A stretch of 64,000 bases of DNA, taken from Streptomyces sp. NRRL F-5727 (GTDB taxonomy: Bacteria; Actinomycetota; Actinomycetes; Streptomycetales; Streptomycetaceae). Both the position numbers and the translations under genes were made by a program. Location: NCBI RefSeq assembly GCF_000719555.1, contig NZ_JOGX01000027.1, forward strand, positions 1 to 64,000, in the 5' to 3' direction. This document shows positions 33,208 to 43,114 of the stretch, one piece after another (position 1 is the stretch's first letter; each line of letters opens with the position of its first letter). The notes below the pieces were generated by a model. The model was given only the letters and a program-made list of their open reading frames with translations. It had not been told where the DNA came from and ran no database searches.

Positions 33208-34611
33208 TCAGCCCGCCACCTCCGGCGGAGGGGTCGGGGCGCCCGGGAAGGTCAGGGTGGCGCGGGTGCCGCCGCCCTCCGCCGGCGCGAGGGTCGCCGC
33301 GCCGCCCGTCTGCCTCATCGTGCGGGCGACGATCGACAGGCCCAGGCCCGAGCCGGGGAGGCTGCGCGCGGACGGGGAGCGCCAGAAGCGGTCGAAGACG
33401 TGGGGGAGTTCGTCGGGGGCGATGCCCGGACCGTGGTCGCGGACCGTCAGCTCGCCCCGCATCAGCGTCACCTCGACCGTCCCGCGCGGCGGCGAGAACT
33501 TCACCGCGTTGTCCAGGACGTTGACCAGGGCCCGCTCCAGGGCGGCCGGCTCCGCCCGGACGTACCAGGGCGCCAGGTCGGTGGTGAAGGTCAGCTCCGG
33601 GCCGCGCAGCCGCGCCCGGTCGAGCGCCGAGCGCAGCACCTTGTGGAGGGGGACCACCTCCAGGGGGCCGGGGCGCACCGCGTCCGGGCGGGCCAGTTCC
33701 TGGAGGTCGCCGATGAGCGCGGCCAGTTCCGTCATCTGCGCCTTCACCGAGGCCATGAGGGCCCGCCGGTCCTCCGGCGGGATCGCGCGGCCGGTCTCCT
33801 CGCTGCGGGCGAGCAGTTCGATGTTGGTGCGCAGGGACGTCAGCGGGGTGCGCAGCTCGTGCCCCGCGTCCGCGATCAGCCGCGCCTGCCGGTCCCGCGA
33901 GGTCGCCAGCGCCGCCGTCATCTGGTTGAAGGCCCGCGACAGGCGGGCGATCTCGTCCTCGCCCTCGGCGGGGATCCGTACCGTCAGGTCCTCCGTCGCG
34001 GCCACGTGCTCCACCGCCCCGGTGAGCCGGTGCACCGGCTCCAGGCCGGTCCTGGCCACCCACAGCCCGGCCGCGCCGGCGCCGACGACGCCGATGCCGG
34101 AGACGAGCAGCAGCACCCAGCCGAGGGTGGAGAGGGAGTTGTCGATCTCGGCGAGCGGGCGGGCGACCGAGACGGCGAGGCCGGGCTGCCTCGGCTGCGG
34201 GTAGGTGTAGACGCGCATCTCGCGCCCGTCCGCGTCCTTCGCCGTGTGCAGGAGGTACGCGAGCGTGCCTCGGGCCACCGCCAGGTCGCCCTCCCCGGCC
34301 GGGATGGCCGCCTCGCCGGAGGTGCAGACGCCGCCGGTCGCGTCGATGATCTGGACGGTGAAGCCGGCGGCCGGCGGCGGTTCCTGGTCCGCCTGGCACA
34401 GCCGGATCAGGTTCTGGACCGCCAGCGGGTCGAGCCGGGTGTTGCGCAGCGCCGCGTCCATCTCGCTCTCCAGCTGCGCCCGGGTCACGAACCAGCAGGC
34501 CGCGGAGACGGCCGCGACCGCGACGGCCACCGCGAAGGCGGTCAGGAGGGCGAGGCGGGAGCGCAGCGGCCGGGAGCGGAACCAGGCCAGGGGGGTGCGG
34601 GGGCGGGTCAT
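33208..34611 (-). CDS. Sensor histidine kinase, MprB-like
   Basis: 467-residue HisKA-type kinase. A membrane helix (about 17-42) precedes an extracytoplasmic sensor region (to about 170), a second helix (about 170-195), a HAMP domain ([23 protein letters not shown]) and the phospho-acceptor [20 protein letters not shown]. HATPase boxes are [34 protein letters not shown] and [16 protein letters not shown] 34611 overlaps the regulator stop by 4 nt. The organisation protease, regulator, kinase resembles mycobacterial MprAB-PepD, which responds to envelope stress; this suggests a similar role. Confidence 0.94.
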   Translation of the reverse strand: MTRPRTPLAWFRSRPLRSRLALLTAFAVAVAVAAVSAACWFVTRAQLESEMDAALRNTRLDPLAVQNLIRLCQADQEPPPAAGFTVQIIDATGGVCTSGEAAIPAGEGDLAVARGTLAYLLHTAKDADGREMRVYTYPQPRQPGLAVSVARPLAEIDNSLSTLGWVLLLVSGIGVVGAGAAGLWVARTGLEPVHRLTGAVEHVAATEDLTVRIPAEGEDEIARLSRAFNQMTAALATSRDRQARLIADAGHELRTPLTSLRTNIELLARSEETGRAIPPEDRRALMASVKAQMTELAALIGDLQELARPDAVRPGPLEVVPLHKVLRSALDRARLRGPELTFTTDLAPWYVRAEPAALERALVNVLDNAVKFSPPRGTVEVTLMRGELTVRDHGPGIAPDELPHVFDRFWRSPSARSLPGSGLGLSIVARTMRQTGGAATLAPAEGGGTRATLTFPGAPTPPPEVAG

Positions 34612-35342
34612 TCGGTCGCGCCTCCGCCGCGCAGCACGTATCCGACCCCGCGCACGGTGTGGACCAGGCGCGGTTCGCCGCCCGCCTCGGTCTTGCGCCG
34701 CAGGTACATCACGTACACGTCCAGCGAGTTCGAGCTCGGCTCGAAGTCGAAGCCCCACACGGCCTTGAGGATCTGCTCGCGGGTGAGGACCTGCCGGGGG
34801 TGCGCCAGGAACATCTCCAGGAGCGTGAACTCGGTGCGGGTCAGCTCGACGGGCCGTCCGGCGCGGGTGACCTCGCGGGTCGCCAGGTCCATCCGCAGGT
34901 CCTCGAAGGCGAGCACGTCGGCGGGTTCGGCGGCGGAGGCCGCGGGGACGGCGTACGAGCTGCGGCGCAGCAGGGCGCGGATGCGGGCGAAGAGCTCGTC
35001 GAGCTCGAAGGGCTTCACCAGGTAGTCGTCGGCGCCCGCGTCGAGGCCGGTGACCCGGTCGCCGACGGTGTCGCGGGCGGTCAGCATCAGGATGGGCACG
35101 GTGGAGCCGGCGGCCCGGATCCGGCGGGCCGCCGTGAGCCCGTCCATGCGGGGCATCTGCACGTCCAGGACGACGAGGTCGGGGGCGTACGACTCCATGG
35201 CGGCGAGCGCGTCGACCCCGTCGACGGCCTCCCGGGTCGCGTACCCCTCGAAGGCGAGGGAGCGCCGCAGGGCCTCCCGGACGGCGGGTTCGTCGTCGAC
35301 GATGAGGATGCGTTCGGTTGCGTTCGGCTGCCCGCTGCTCAT
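34608..35342 (-). CDS. OmpR/PhoB-family response regulator, MprA-like
   Basis: 244-residue regulator. The receiver domain has [10 protein letters not shown], phospho-acceptor Asp in [13 protein letters not shown] and Lys in DYLVKPFEL. The winged-helix domain shows [26 protein letters not shown] and [14 protein letters not shown] ... VRGVGYVL. The kinase gene follows with a 4-nt overlap and the HtrA-like protease gene precedes it by 20 nt, so the three form one operon. Confidence 0.95.
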   Translation of the reverse strand: MSSGQPNATERILIVDDEPAVREALRRSLAFEGYATREAVDGVDALAAMESYAPDLVVLDVQMPRMDGLTAARRIRAAGSTVPILMLTARDTVGDRVTGLDAGADDYLVKPFELDELFARIRALLRRSSYAVPAASAAEPADVLAFEDLRMDLATREVTRAGRPVELTRTEFTLLEMFLAHPRQVLTREQILKAVWGFDFEPSSNSLDVYVMYLRRKTEAGGEPRLVHTVRGVGYVLRGGGATE

Positions 35343-35362
35343 GGGGTCAGCGTCCCATGCGT

Positions 35363-36457
35363 TCAGCTCTGGCCGCCCGACCGGAGGGCGTCGAGGTCGG
35401 CCTTGAGGGTGTTCACCGGGATGGCGAATCCGAGGCCCACGCTGCCGGCCGTGGAACCGCTCGAAGAACTGGGCGAATACATGGCCGAATTGATCCCGAT
35501 GATCTCGCCGTTCATATTGATCAGCGCGCCGCCGGAATTCCCCGGGTTGAGGGAGGCGTCGGTCTGGATCGCCTTGTACGTGGTCTTGGAGCTGCCGGTG
35601 TCGCCGTTGAACTGCTGTCCGCCGAACTCGAACGGCCAGCCCTGCCGCGGGTCCCACTGCCGCTGCGTGTCCTGGGAGTCGGCGCCCCCGGCGTCCTCGG
35701 TGTCCTTCGCGACCGTGACGTCCCGGTCGAGCGCGGAGACGATGCCGCTGGTGACGGTGCCGGTGAGGCCCTCGGGGGAGCCGATGGCGACGACCTCGTC
35801 GCCGACCTTCACCCGGGACGAGTCGCCGAGGGTGGCGGCCTTCAGCCCGGAGGCGTCCTTCAGCTTGATCAGGGCGAGGTCCTTGTCGGGGTCCCTGCCG
35901 ACGACCTCGGCCTGGTAGGTCCTGCCGTCGCTGGTCCGGACGGTGATCTCGGAGGCGCCGGAGATCACGTGGTTGTTGGTGACGATCTCGCCGTCGCCGG
36001 TGATGATCACGCCGGAGCCGGTGGAGGCGCCTGAGGTGGAGCGCGCGGAGATCTCCACGATCGACGGGGAGACGGCCTCGGCGACCCCGGCGACCGTGCC
36101 GGTGCTGCTCGCGGAGACGTTGGTGCCGGTCACCGCGGAGGAGGACGCGGCGGTGACGGGCGCGGGCGAGGTCAGCTGCTGCACGAGGGTCGCGGTGCCG
36201 CCGCCGATCGCCGCCGCGGCGATGGCGACGGCCGCCATCAGGCCCACGCCGCGCTTGGCGCGCCGGCGGGAGACGGGTGCGGCGGCGGGTGCCGGGCCGG
36301 CCGTCGCGTACGGCGGCTCGGCCGGGGGAGGGGTGTACCCGCCGCCGGATCCGGACGGCCACACGGTGGTGCCCGGCTCGGTGGTGATCGGCCGCGTCGG
36401 CTCGAACGGCGGGCGCGGCGGGTAGTACGGCTGCTGGGGCTGCTGGTGGTCCGTCAT
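35363..36457 (-). CDS. HtrA/DegP-like trypsin-fold serine protease, without PDZ domain
   Basis: 364-residue membrane-anchored protease. A Pro/Tyr/Gln-rich cytoplasmic tail (1-68) precedes one membrane helix (about 72-95). The protease domain has the triad His in VTNNHVISG, Asp in [10 protein letters not shown] and Ser in [12 protein letters not shown]. It ends right after the protease fold ([18 protein letters not shown]), so the PDZ domain usual for HtrA is missing. It is upstream of, and probably co-transcribed with, the MprAB-like pair, suggesting a function in extracytoplasmic protein quality control or signalling. Confidence 0.92.
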   Translation of the reverse strand: MTDHQQPQQPYYPPRPPFEPTRPITTEPGTTVWPSGSGGGYTPPPAEPPYATAGPAPAAAPVSRRRAKRGVGLMAAVAIAAAAIGGGTATLVQQLTSPAPVTAASSSAVTGTNVSASSTGTVAGVAEAVSPSIVEISARSTSGASTGSGVIITGDGEIVTNNHVISGASEITVRTSDGRTYQAEVVGRDPDKDLALIKLKDASGLKAATLGDSSRVKVGDEVVAIGSPEGLTGTVTSGIVSALDRDVTVAKDTEDAGGADSQDTQRQWDPRQGWPFEFGGQQFNGDTGSSKTTYKAIQTDASLNPGNSGGALINMNGEIIGINSAMYSPSSSSGSTAGSVGLGFAIPVNTLKADLDALRSGGQS

Positions 36458-36566
36458 GGCTCTGATGCTCGGCCCGGCAGATGAGAACGGTCTGAGGACC
36501 GGCTGAGAAGCCCGACAGAACCCTGTATGCCCGAAATAAAGAGCAGGGGGAAGGGGGTGGGGCCGG

Positions 36567-37589
36567 TCAGTGGCAGCCGCAGGACCGGCGGACCACCAGC
36601 GCCGACGGGAACTGCTTCACGCGCTCGCGGCGGGAGCCCGAGACGCGGACCGAGTCGTCGAGGACCAGGTCCACGGCGGCCCGCGCCATCGCCGGCCGGT
36701 CGGAGTAGACGGTGGTCAGCGGCGGATCGGTGAGCGCCGCCTCCTTCACGTCGTCGAAGCCCGCCACCGCCAGCTCGCCCGGCACGTCGATCCGCAGCTC
36801 GCGGGCGGCCCGCAGCACGCCGAACGCCTGGTCGTCGGTGGAGCAGAAGATCGCCGGCGGCCGGTCCGGGCCCGCCAGCAGCTTCAGGGCCACCTGGTAG
36901 GCGTCGTACCGGTTGTACGGGGCCTCGAAGAGCCGGCCCTCGACCGACCGGCCGGCCTCCTGCATGGCGCGCCGCCAGCCCTCGACGTGGTCGGCGACCG
37001 GGTCGCCGACGGCGGGGGTGTTGGGGACGCCGCCGAGGCAGGCCACGTACGGGTGACCGTGCTCCAGGAGGTGCCGGGTGGCGAGCTGGGCGCCGCCGAT
37101 GTCGTCGGTCACGACGGCCACGTCGTCGATCGCCTCGGGCCGCTCGTGCAGCAGCACCACGCGCGCGTCCCACGCCTCGATCTCGCTCGCGGCCTGCTCG
37201 CTCATGCCCTGGCTGACCAGGATCAGCCCGGAGACCCGCATGCCGAGGAAGGCCCGCAGATAGTGGATCTCGCGCTCGGTGCGGTAGTCGGAGTTGCCGA
37301 CGAGGACCATCTTCCCGCGCTCGGCGGCGGCCTGCTCGACCGCGTGTGCCATCTCCGCGAAGAAGGGCTGGCGCGCGTCCGGGACGATCATGCCTATGAG
37401 GTCGGTGCGGCGGGACGCCATCGCCTGGGCCACCCGGTCGGGCCGGTAGCCCAGCTCCTTGATGGCGGCGAGGACACGCTCGCGCGTGGCCGGGGCGACC
37501 GGCCGGGGTCCGTTGTTGATGACGTAGCTCACGACCGCGGTCGAAGTACCCGCCAGTCGCGCTACGTCATCCCGCGTCACCTTGGCCAC
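36567..37589 (-). CDS. LacI-family transcriptional regulator
   Basis: 340-residue repressor. The helix-turn-helix ([21 protein letters not shown]) and hinge ([15 protein letters not shown]) are typical, followed by a periplasmic-binding-protein-like sensor domain. The C-terminus RSCGCH is usual in a Streptomyces subgroup. GTG start at 37589. It lies 72 nt after glnR on the same strand but no sugar genes are adjacent, so its ligand and targets are unknown. Confidence 0.92.
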   Translation of the reverse strand: MAKVTRDDVARLAGTSTAVVSYVINNGPRPVAPATRERVLAAIKELGYRPDRVAQAMASRRTDLIGMIVPDARQPFFAEMAHAVEQAAAERGKMVLVGNSDYRTEREIHYLRAFLGMRVSGLILVSQGMSEQAASEIEAWDARVVLLHERPEAIDDVAVVTDDIGGAQLATRHLLEHGHPYVACLGGVPNTPAVGDPVADHVEGWRRAMQEAGRSVEGRLFEAPYNRYDAYQVALKLLAGPDRPPAIFCSTDDQAFGVLRAARELRIDVPGELAVAGFDDVKEAALTDPPLTTVYSDRPAMARAAVDLVLDDSVRVSGSRRERVKQFPSALVVRRSCGCH

Positions 37590-37608
37590 GCGCGGAAGTC
37601 TACGCGGG

Positions 37609-37633
37609 GTGACCTACCTACCGGCAGGTCGCC
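37609..37633. promoter_or_regulatory. Candidate operator of the LacI regulator
   Basis: GGTGACCT and AGGTCGCC (7 of 8 pairs) are separated by 9 nt, 20 nt upstream of the GTG start. The centre CCTACCGGCAGG is itself palindromic at 10 of 12 positions. Position and symmetry fit an autoregulatory site; there is no other support. Confidence 0.4.
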
Positions 37634-37661
37634 CTGTGTCATACGCCACGTTACCGTCCCC

Positions 37662-38477
37662 CTAACGGGTCGTGTCGGCCGTGGCGCCCTTGACTCCGGC
37701 GCCCGTACGGGCCTCCTCCCGGGCGTCCTGCCCCGCTTCCGCCCCCTTCGTCCCGCCGGATTCGCCGGCCTCCTTGGCCCGCGCCTCCTCGGCGGCCCGC
37801 TCCACCTTCTCCGGGGTGACGAAGCGGTATCCCACGTTGCGGACGGTGCCGATCAGCGACTCGTGCTCCGGCCCGAGCTTCGCGCGCAGCCGCCGCACAT
37901 GGACGTCGACCGTCCGGGTGCCGCCGAAGTAGTCGTACCCCCACACCTCCTGGAGCAGCTGCGCCCGGGTGAAGACCCGGCCCGGGTGCTGCGCGAGGTA
38001 CTTGAGGAGCTCGAACTCCTTGAAGGTCAGGTCCAGGACCCGGCCCTTCAGCTTGGCGCTGTACGTGGCCTCGTCCACCGACAGGTCGCCGTTGCGGATC
38101 TCCATCGGGGAGTCGTCCGCGACGATCTGCTGCCGCCCCAGGGCGAGCCGCAGCCGCGCCTCGACCTCGGCGGGACCCGCGGTGTCGAGCAGGACGTCGT
38201 CGATGCCCCAGTCCGCGGTGACGGCCGCCAGACCGCCCTCCGTGACCACCAGGACCAGCGGACAGCCGGGGCCGGTGGAGCGCAGCAGCTGGCAGAGCGA
38301 GCGGACCTGCGGCAGGTCCCGCCGCCCGTCGACGAGGATCACGTCCGCGCCCGGGGTGTCCACCAGCGCGGGCCCCTCGGCCGGGGCCACCCGCACGTTG
38401 TGCAGCAGCAGACCGAGCGCCGGAAGCACCTCGGTCGACGGCTGGAGGGCGTTGGTCAGGAGCAGCAGAGAACTCAT
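37662..38477 (-). CDS. glnR: Nitrogen regulator GlnR
   Basis: 271-residue OmpR-type orphan regulator. The atypical receiver keeps Asp50 ([11 protein letters not shown]) but lacks the usual acidic pocket; the N-terminus [30 protein letters not shown] is characteristic of GlnR. The winged helix ([37 protein letters not shown] ... VRNVGYRFV) is followed by an Ala/Glu/Gly-rich tail. GlnR activates glnA, amtB and other nitrogen-assimilation genes. No cognate kinase is adjacent, as expected. Confidence 0.96.
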   Translation of the reverse strand: MSSLLLLTNALQPSTEVLPALGLLLHNVRVAPAEGPALVDTPGADVILVDGRRDLPQVRSLCQLLRSTGPGCPLVLVVTEGGLAAVTADWGIDDVLLDTAGPAEVEARLRLALGRQQIVADDSPMEIRNGDLSVDEATYSAKLKGRVLDLTFKEFELLKYLAQHPGRVFTRAQLLQEVWGYDYFGGTRTVDVHVRRLRAKLGPEHESLIGTVRNVGYRFVTPEKVERAAEEARAKEAGESGGTKGAEAGQDAREEARTGAGVKGATADTTR

Positions 38478-38660
38478 CGCGACACCCCACCTGCCTGCTT
38501 CGTCGGCTTCGTCGGTCGGTCGTGTTTCGTACGCTCGTCCATGACTCGGTTCCTCCTCGGTCCCTGCGAGGACGTCTGCGGTACTGCGTGCGGTACTGCG
38601 GTCTCACGTGCTGCTCCCGCGCCCCGAGAGCTTTTGTTCATCCGTCCGTAACAACGGCCG

Positions 38661-38700
38661 GAAAACGCAAAAGGACCCGGTGGCGACGTCGCCCGGATCC
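38661..38700 (-). terminator. Hairpin with T tract upstream of glnR (attenuator or antisense terminator)
   Basis: On the minus strand an imperfect stem (38700-38688 with 38687-38673, centre GGCGACGTCGCC) is followed by TTTTGCGTTTT. It lies between the divergent glnR and hydrolase genes, 195 nt upstream of glnR, and faces glnR. It would end a transcript coming from antisense of the hydrolase, or attenuate glnR if the promoter lies further up. Confidence 0.5.
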
Positions 38701-38722
38701 TCTGCCTAGGAGAATAGCCCAC

Positions 38723-39529
38723 ATGAGTTCCGAGGCCGAGGGCCGATTTCACATGATGGATGTTTCCTCGCTCACTTCCGGACCTCGCCGCGCAATGCTG
38801 CGGACGGAGGACGGCGTCCGCATCGAGGCGCTCCACGAACCCTTCCCGGCCAGTGTCGCCGACACGGCCGTCGTCGTCGCGCACGGTTTCACCGGTTCCC
38901 TCGACCGGCCCGCCGTCCGCCGCGCCGCCGGAGTCCTCGGCCGGCACGCGGCCGCCGTCGTCACCTTCTCCTTCCGCGGCCACGGCGGATCCGGCGGCCT
39001 CTCCACCGTCGGCGACCGCGAGGTCCTCGACCTCGCCGCCGCCGTCCGCTGGGCCCGCCAACAGGGCCACGCGCGCGTGGCGACCGTCGGCTTCTCCATG
39101 GGCGGCTCCGTCGTCCTCCGCCAGGCCGCCCTGGACCGCGGCACCGACGCCGCGCCCGACGCGGTCGCCGCCGTCTCCGCCCCCGCCCGCTGGTACTACC
39201 GGGGGACGGCCCCGATGCGCCGCGTCCACTGGGTGGTCACCCGCCCGGCCGGCCGGCTCGTCGGCCGGTACGGGTTCCGCACCCGCATCGACCACCGCGG
39301 CTGGGACCCCGTCCCCCTCTCGCCCGTGGAGGCGGCCGCGCGGATCGCGCCGACCCCGCTGCTCGTCGTCCACGGCGACCGCGACGCCTACTTCCCCCTC
39401 GACCACCCGCGGACCCTGGCCGCCGCCGGGGACGCGGAGCTGTGGCTGGAGCCCGGCATGGGCCACGCGGAGAACGCCGCCGGCGAGGAGCTGCTCGACC
39501 GGCTCGGCGCCTGGCTCGTCCGCCGATAG
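38723..39529 (+). CDS. Alpha/beta hydrolase
   Basis: 268-residue serine hydrolase. The nucleophile elbow is GFSMGG, the acid is in VVHGDRDAYFP and the His in GMGHAENA; the oxyanion region reads AHGFTGSLDRP. ATG at 38723 follows AGGAG (38708-38712). The substrate is unknown; a MoaD-like gene follows 45 nt downstream and may be co-transcribed. Confidence 0.9.
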   Translation: MSSEAEGRFHMMDVSSLTSGPRRAMLRTEDGVRIEALHEPFPASVADTAVVVAHGFTGSLDRPAVRRAAGVLGRHAAAVVTFSFRGHGGSGGLSTVGDREVLDLAAAVRWARQQGHARVATVGFSMGGSVVLRQAALDRGTDAAPDAVAAVSAPARWYYRGTAPMRRVHWVVTRPAGRLVGRYGFRTRIDHRGWDPVPLSPVEAAARIAPTPLLVVHGDRDAYFPLDHPRTLAAAGDAELWLEPGMGHAENAAGEELLDRLGAWLVRR

Positions 39530-39574
39530 CCCATCATGGTGAGCGGCGCGCACACGAACGAAGGGAGCGCCGCT

Positions 39575-39829
39575 ATGGCAGCGGGAACCATCCGCTACTG
39601 GGCCGCGGCCAAGGCCGCCGCGGGGGTCGCCGAGGAGCCGTACACCGCCGAGACCCTCGCCGAGGCCCTGGACGCGGCCCGCGCGAACCACCCGGGCGAG
39701 CTGGTCCGGGTCCTCCAGCGGTGCTCATTCCTCGTCGACGGCGACCCGGTCGGGACCCGCGGCCATGAGACGGTACGGCTTGCCGAGGGCGGCACGGTCG
39801 AGGTGCTCCCCCCGTTCGCAGGAGGGTGA
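39575..39829 (+). CDS. MoaD/ThiS-family sulfur-carrier protein
   Basis: 84-residue ubiquitin-like protein ending in the di-glycine tail (LPPFAGG) that is thiocarboxylated to donate sulfur in molybdopterin or related syntheses. The beta-grasp pattern (GTIRYWAAAKAAAGVAEE ... LRV) is normal for MoaD. The ATG at 39575 has GGGAG 7 nt upstream; an earlier ATG at 39536 is less likely. No moaE or thi genes are adjacent; a sulfurtransferase (cysA) is 2.6 kb downstream. Confidence 0.88.
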   Translation: MAAGTIRYWAAAKAAAGVAEEPYTAETLAEALDAARANHPGELVRVLQRCSFLVDGDPVGTRGHETVRLAEGGTVEVLPPFAGG

Positions 39830-39839
39830 ACCCCACAGC

Positions 39840-40991
39840 ATGAGCAACGAGCAGCAGTACGGCGGGCAGCCGTACGACCCGAACGCGTACGACCCCTCGG
39901 TCACCCAGACCTGGGAGGGCCAGACCTGGGACACCACGTACCAGCCGGCGGTCCGCCCGGAGGACGCGTACGGGTACCAGGCCGCCGCCCAGCAGGCGCA
40001 GAGCCCGCAGCCGTACGCATACCCCCAGGAGGCGTACCCCCAGCAGGCGTACGCCCCGGAGGCGTACGGGCAGCCCCGGCAGCCGTACGCGCAGCCGGAG
40101 CCGTACGACCCGCCCCAGGCGTACGCCGCCGCTCCGGTGCCCGCCCCCGCGCCCGCCCCCGCGCCCGTCGAGGCGTCCGCGGAGGCCCCCGACGGCCCCG
40201 CGTACTCCTCGCCGACCACCTCCGGGAACGCCCGGATCACCGACGCCCAGCGCGCACGTGCCGAGGGCCGGTCGCCGATCATCGAGCCCGGGATGCAGCC
40301 GGCCGCCCTGACGGCCGTCCTCGCCCTGCTGCTCGCCGGCGGCGCCGCGCTCGGCCCGTACGGCCTCCTGCTGCCGCTGGTCGCGCTCCAGGGACTCACC
40401 GCCGCCGGCTGGTTCCGGCTCAACGGCATGTGGCCCGCCCGGCAGGGCATCGCGCTCGCCTTCCTCGGCGGGCTCGTCGCCGACGCCGCCCTGCTCGCCG
40501 CCGGCCGCGAGCACGCCGCCCCCGCGATCCTCGGCACCCTCGGCGTCTGGGTCCTGCTCAGCCTGGTCCTCCAGCTCCGCAGCCACGCCGACCCCGACGA
40601 GCGGATGTACGGCCTCATGGCCACCGTCGCCTCCGCGGCGCTCACCGTCCTCGCCGCCGGACACCTCGGCGCCGAGCCGGACGCGGTGGTGGCCGGCTCG
40701 GTCGCCGTCGCCGCGACCGTCCTCGCCCGCGCGCTCCCGCTGCCCGGACCCGTCTCGCTCGTCGTCTCGCTGCTCGCCGCCGCCGGCGCGGGCATCGCCG
40801 CCGGCACCCTGACCGGCATGGGCGCCGCCGGGGCGCTGCTCGGCCTCGCCACCGGCGTCTGCGCCCTCGTCGGCCTGCGGACGGCCAGCTACGACTACCC
40901 GTCCCGCTTCGTGCACATGACGGCCGGCGTGGCCCTGCCGCTGACGGCGGCCGCGCCCGCCGTGTACCTTCTCGGCCGCGCCCTGGTCTGA
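39840..40991 (+). CDS. Polytopic membrane protein with Tyr/Gln/Pro-rich N-terminus
   Basis: 383-residue protein. Residues 1-120 are disordered and rich in Tyr, Gln, Pro and Ala, with repeated PQ(E/Q)AY and QPY units. Residues about 155-383 contain seven or eight membrane helices rich in Ala, Leu and Gly. GGAGGGTGAA precedes the ATG at 39840, 10 nt after the MoaD-like stop, so co-transcription is likely. I do not recognise a functional family; it looks like a conserved Streptomyces membrane protein. Confidence 0.8.
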   Translation: MSNEQQYGGQPYDPNAYDPSVTQTWEGQTWDTTYQPAVRPEDAYGYQAAAQQAQSPQPYAYPQEAYPQQAYAPEAYGQPRQPYAQPEPYDPPQAYAAAPVPAPAPAPAPVEASAEAPDGPAYSSPTTSGNARITDAQRARAEGRSPIIEPGMQPAALTAVLALLLAGGAALGPYGLLLPLVALQGLTAAGWFRLNGMWPARQGIALAFLGGLVADAALLAAGREHAAPAILGTLGVWVLLSLVLQLRSHADPDERMYGLMATVASAALTVLAAGHLGAEPDAVVAGSVAVAATVLARALPLPGPVSLVVSLLAAAGAGIAAGTLTGMGAAGALLGLATGVCALVGLRTASYDYPSRFVHMTAGVALPLTAAAPAVYLLGRALV

Positions 40992-41043
40992 GCGGCCGCC
41001 GGATCCCGGTCCGGCCGCACCCGCCCGGGGTTCCGGGAACCAC

Positions 41044-41083
41044 CCGGCCCCCCGACACGTCGATCTTCGTGTCGGGGGGCCGG
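41044..41083 (+). terminator. Strong hairpin after the membrane protein gene
   Basis: A perfect 16-bp stem (41044-41059 with 41068-41083) and 8-nt loop lie 53 nt after the stop and 33 nt before the next gene. There is no T run. It probably ends the 38723-40991 unit. Confidence 0.75.
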
Positions 41084-41115
41084 CACACATCTTCGGCAAT
41101 GGGGGAAAGTCAGCC

Positions 41116-41802
41116 ATGCGAGCACTGCGGATCCTGCTGGTCGTGGCTGTCGTGCTGGGCGGGATCCTGGTCGGCGGCGACCGGCTGGCCGCCGCCTGGG
41201 CGGAGTCGGAGGTCGCCGGGCGGGCCTCGCTCGCCGGCGGTCGTACCGAGTCCGTCGAGGTGGACATCAAGGGCTTCCCCTTCCTCACCCAGGCCGCCGA
41301 CAAGCGCTTCGGCGAGGTCGAGGTGGTCGCCCGCGGCGTCCACACCCAGGCCGGCGGCAAGCCCGTCCGGATCGGCGAGCTCACCGTCGACCTGCGGGAC
41401 GTGGTCGTGACCGGCGACTGGACCGGCGTCCGGGCCGGCTCGGCGACCGGGACGGCGCTCATCTCGTACGCGGACCTGGTCGCCGCCTCGGAGCGCGCGA
41501 CCGCCATGGAGTACGGCGGCCCCGGCAAGGTGAAGGTGACGGGCAGCGTCGCGGTCCTGGGCCGCAAGGTGACCCGTACGGTCGTCTCCTCGGTCAGCCT
41601 GGTCGGCGGCGACACCATCAAGGTCCGCGCCGACGAGGTGCCCGGCGAGGGCATCCCCCTCCTGGAGGACATGATCCGCGAGCGCACCGACTTCGAGCGC
41701 CCGCTCGGCCGCGTCGCCGGCATGCGGGTCTCCAAGGTCGAGCCGCGCCCCGAGGGCCTGGCGGTCACCGTGACCGGCCAAGACGTCGCCATCGCGGGCT
41801 GA
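41116..41802 (+). CDS. LmeA-family (DUF2993) phospholipid-binding protein
   Basis: 228-residue protein. An N-terminal signal or anchor helix (about 3-22) is followed by the DUF2993 domain, recognisable by VDIKGFPFLTQAADKRFGEVEVVARGV and the repeated strand pattern to DVAIAG. The mycobacterial homologue LmeA binds phospholipids in the periplasm and supports mannan maturation. ATG at 41116. It stands alone between two intergenic hairpins and the cysA leader. Confidence 0.85.
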   Translation: MRALRILLVVAVVLGGILVGGDRLAAAWAESEVAGRASLAGGRTESVEVDIKGFPFLTQAADKRFGEVEVVARGVHTQAGGKPVRIGELTVDLRDVVVTGDWTGVRAGSATGTALISYADLVAASERATAMEYGGPGKVKVTGSVAVLGRKVTRTVVSSVSLVGGDTIKVRADEVPGEGIPLLEDMIRERTDFERPLGRVAGMRVSKVEPRPEGLAVTVTGQDVAIAG

Positions 41803-41951
41803 ACCGACCCCGCTTTCACATACTGAGACGACCGCGTCCGGTCCGCAGAAACGCGGGCTCGGACGGCCTGCCCAGGGGGCTCCGGAGTCGTCTCCGACCC
41901 CTCTCAGGTCTCACGATCCGGATGATCGCGTCTCATCATGCGACACGCCGG

Positions 41952-41980
41952 TGACACGGTCGCCTGTCCGTCCCTACGAT
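41952..41980 (+). promoter_or_regulatory. Promoter of the leader peptide-cysA unit
   Basis: TGACAC (41952-41957), a 17-nt spacer and TACGAT (41975-41980). Transcription should start about 7 nt later, at or next to the ATG of the leader peptide (41988), so the leader is probably leaderless. Confidence 0.65.
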
Positions 41981-41987
41981 CGACGGC

Positions 41988-42068
41988 ATGAAGCGACAGG
42001 CGGAACTCACGAAGCGGCGGGCAGTAGACCTGTGCCGCATCGCCGCCATGCTCTGTCGCTCCGTCTGA
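41988..42068 (+). CDS. Cysteine-containing leader peptide upstream of cysA
   Basis: 26-residue peptide starting MKRQAELTKRRAVDLC and ending AAMLCRSV, with two cysteines in its second half. This is the known type of putative leader peptide found before sulfur-metabolism genes in Streptomyces. Translation of its Cys codons could sense cysteine supply and control downstream expression. It ends 164 nt before cysA. No classical attenuator stem with a T run is obvious in that gap. Confidence 0.82.
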   Translation: MKRQAELTKRRAVDLCRIAAMLCRSV

Positions 42069-42232
42069 GCGGGACGCGCTCCGCGCCCGTATTCCGCAGG
42101 CCCGCCGACCCCCGAGGTCGGGGCCGCACCGCGCAGCACGACGCCGTCGGGCGCCTCGCCCCGACGCGCACCCGCACATGCAGCACCACCCCCGCACCAC
42201 ACCGCCGCACACTGCCCCGGAGGAGAAACAGC

Positions 42233-43078
42233 ATGGCTCGCAGCGACGTACTGGTCGACGCCGACTGGGTCGAGGCCAACCTCGACAACCCGGCCGTCGC
42301 GATCGTCGAGGTCGACGAGGACACCGCCGCCTACGACAAGAACCACATCCGCAACGCCATCCGGATCGACTGGACGAAGGACCTCCAGGACCCGGTCCGC
42401 CGTGACTTCATCGACCAGGAGGGCTTCGAGAAGCTCCTCTCGGCCAAGGGCATCGGCAACGACACCACGGTCGTCCTCTACGGCGGCAACAACAACTGGT
42501 TCGCCTCGTACGCCTACTGGTACTTCAAGCTCTACGGCCACCAGGACGTCAAGCTCCTCGACGGCGGCCGCAAGAAGTGGGAGCTCGACTCCCGCGACCT
42601 GGTCGACGGCTCCGAGGTCCCGAACCGCCCGGCCACCCAGTACAAGGCCCAGGCCCAGGACGTCTCCATCCGCGCCTTCCGCGACGACGTCGTGGCCGCG
42701 ATCGGCACCCAGAACCTGGTCGACGTCCGGTCGCCCGACGAGTTCTCCGGCAAGCTGCTCGCCCCGGCCCACCTCCCGCAGGAGCAGTCGCAGCGCCCGG
42801 GCCACGTCCCGACCGCCCGCAACATCCCGTGGTCGAAGAACGCCAACGACGACGGCACCTTCAAGTCCGACGAAGACCTCAAGGCCCTCTACGAGGCCGA
42901 GCAGGTCGACCTGGCGAAGGACACCGTCGCCTACTGCCGCATCGGTGAGCGCTCCGCGCTGACCTGGTTCGTCCTGCACGAGCTCCTCGAGGTCCCGAAC
43001 GTCAAGAACTACGACGGCTCGTGGACCGAGTACGGCTCCCTCGTGGGCGTGCCGATCGAGCTCGGCGCCAACAAGTAA
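42233..43078 (+). CDS. cysA: Thiosulfate sulfurtransferase (rhodanese)
   Basis: 281-residue two-domain rhodanese. The inactive N-terminal domain (about 1-130) has VLYGGNNNWFASYAYW; the active C-terminal domain (about 145-281) has the active-site loop CRIGERS with Cys235. It transfers sulfane sulfur from thiosulfate to thiophilic acceptors. GGAGGAGAAAC is the ribosome site. It is followed by the DUF1416 gene with a 36-nt gap, the usual pairing in Actinobacteria, and is preceded by a cysteine leader peptide. Confidence 0.95.
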   Translation: MARSDVLVDADWVEANLDNPAVAIVEVDEDTAAYDKNHIRNAIRIDWTKDLQDPVRRDFIDQEGFEKLLSAKGIGNDTTVVLYGGNNNWFASYAYWYFKLYGHQDVKLLDGGRKKWELDSRDLVDGSEVPNRPATQYKAQAQDVSIRAFRDDVVAAIGTQNLVDVRSPDEFSGKLLAPAHLPQEQSQRPGHVPTARNIPWSKNANDDGTFKSDEDLKALYEAEQVDLAKDTVAYCRIGERSALTWFVLHELLEVPNVKNYDGSWTEYGSLVGVPIELGANK

Positions 43079-43114
43079 CAGCCTCCCCTTCGCGACAGGA
43101 CAGGACCCAAGAAC

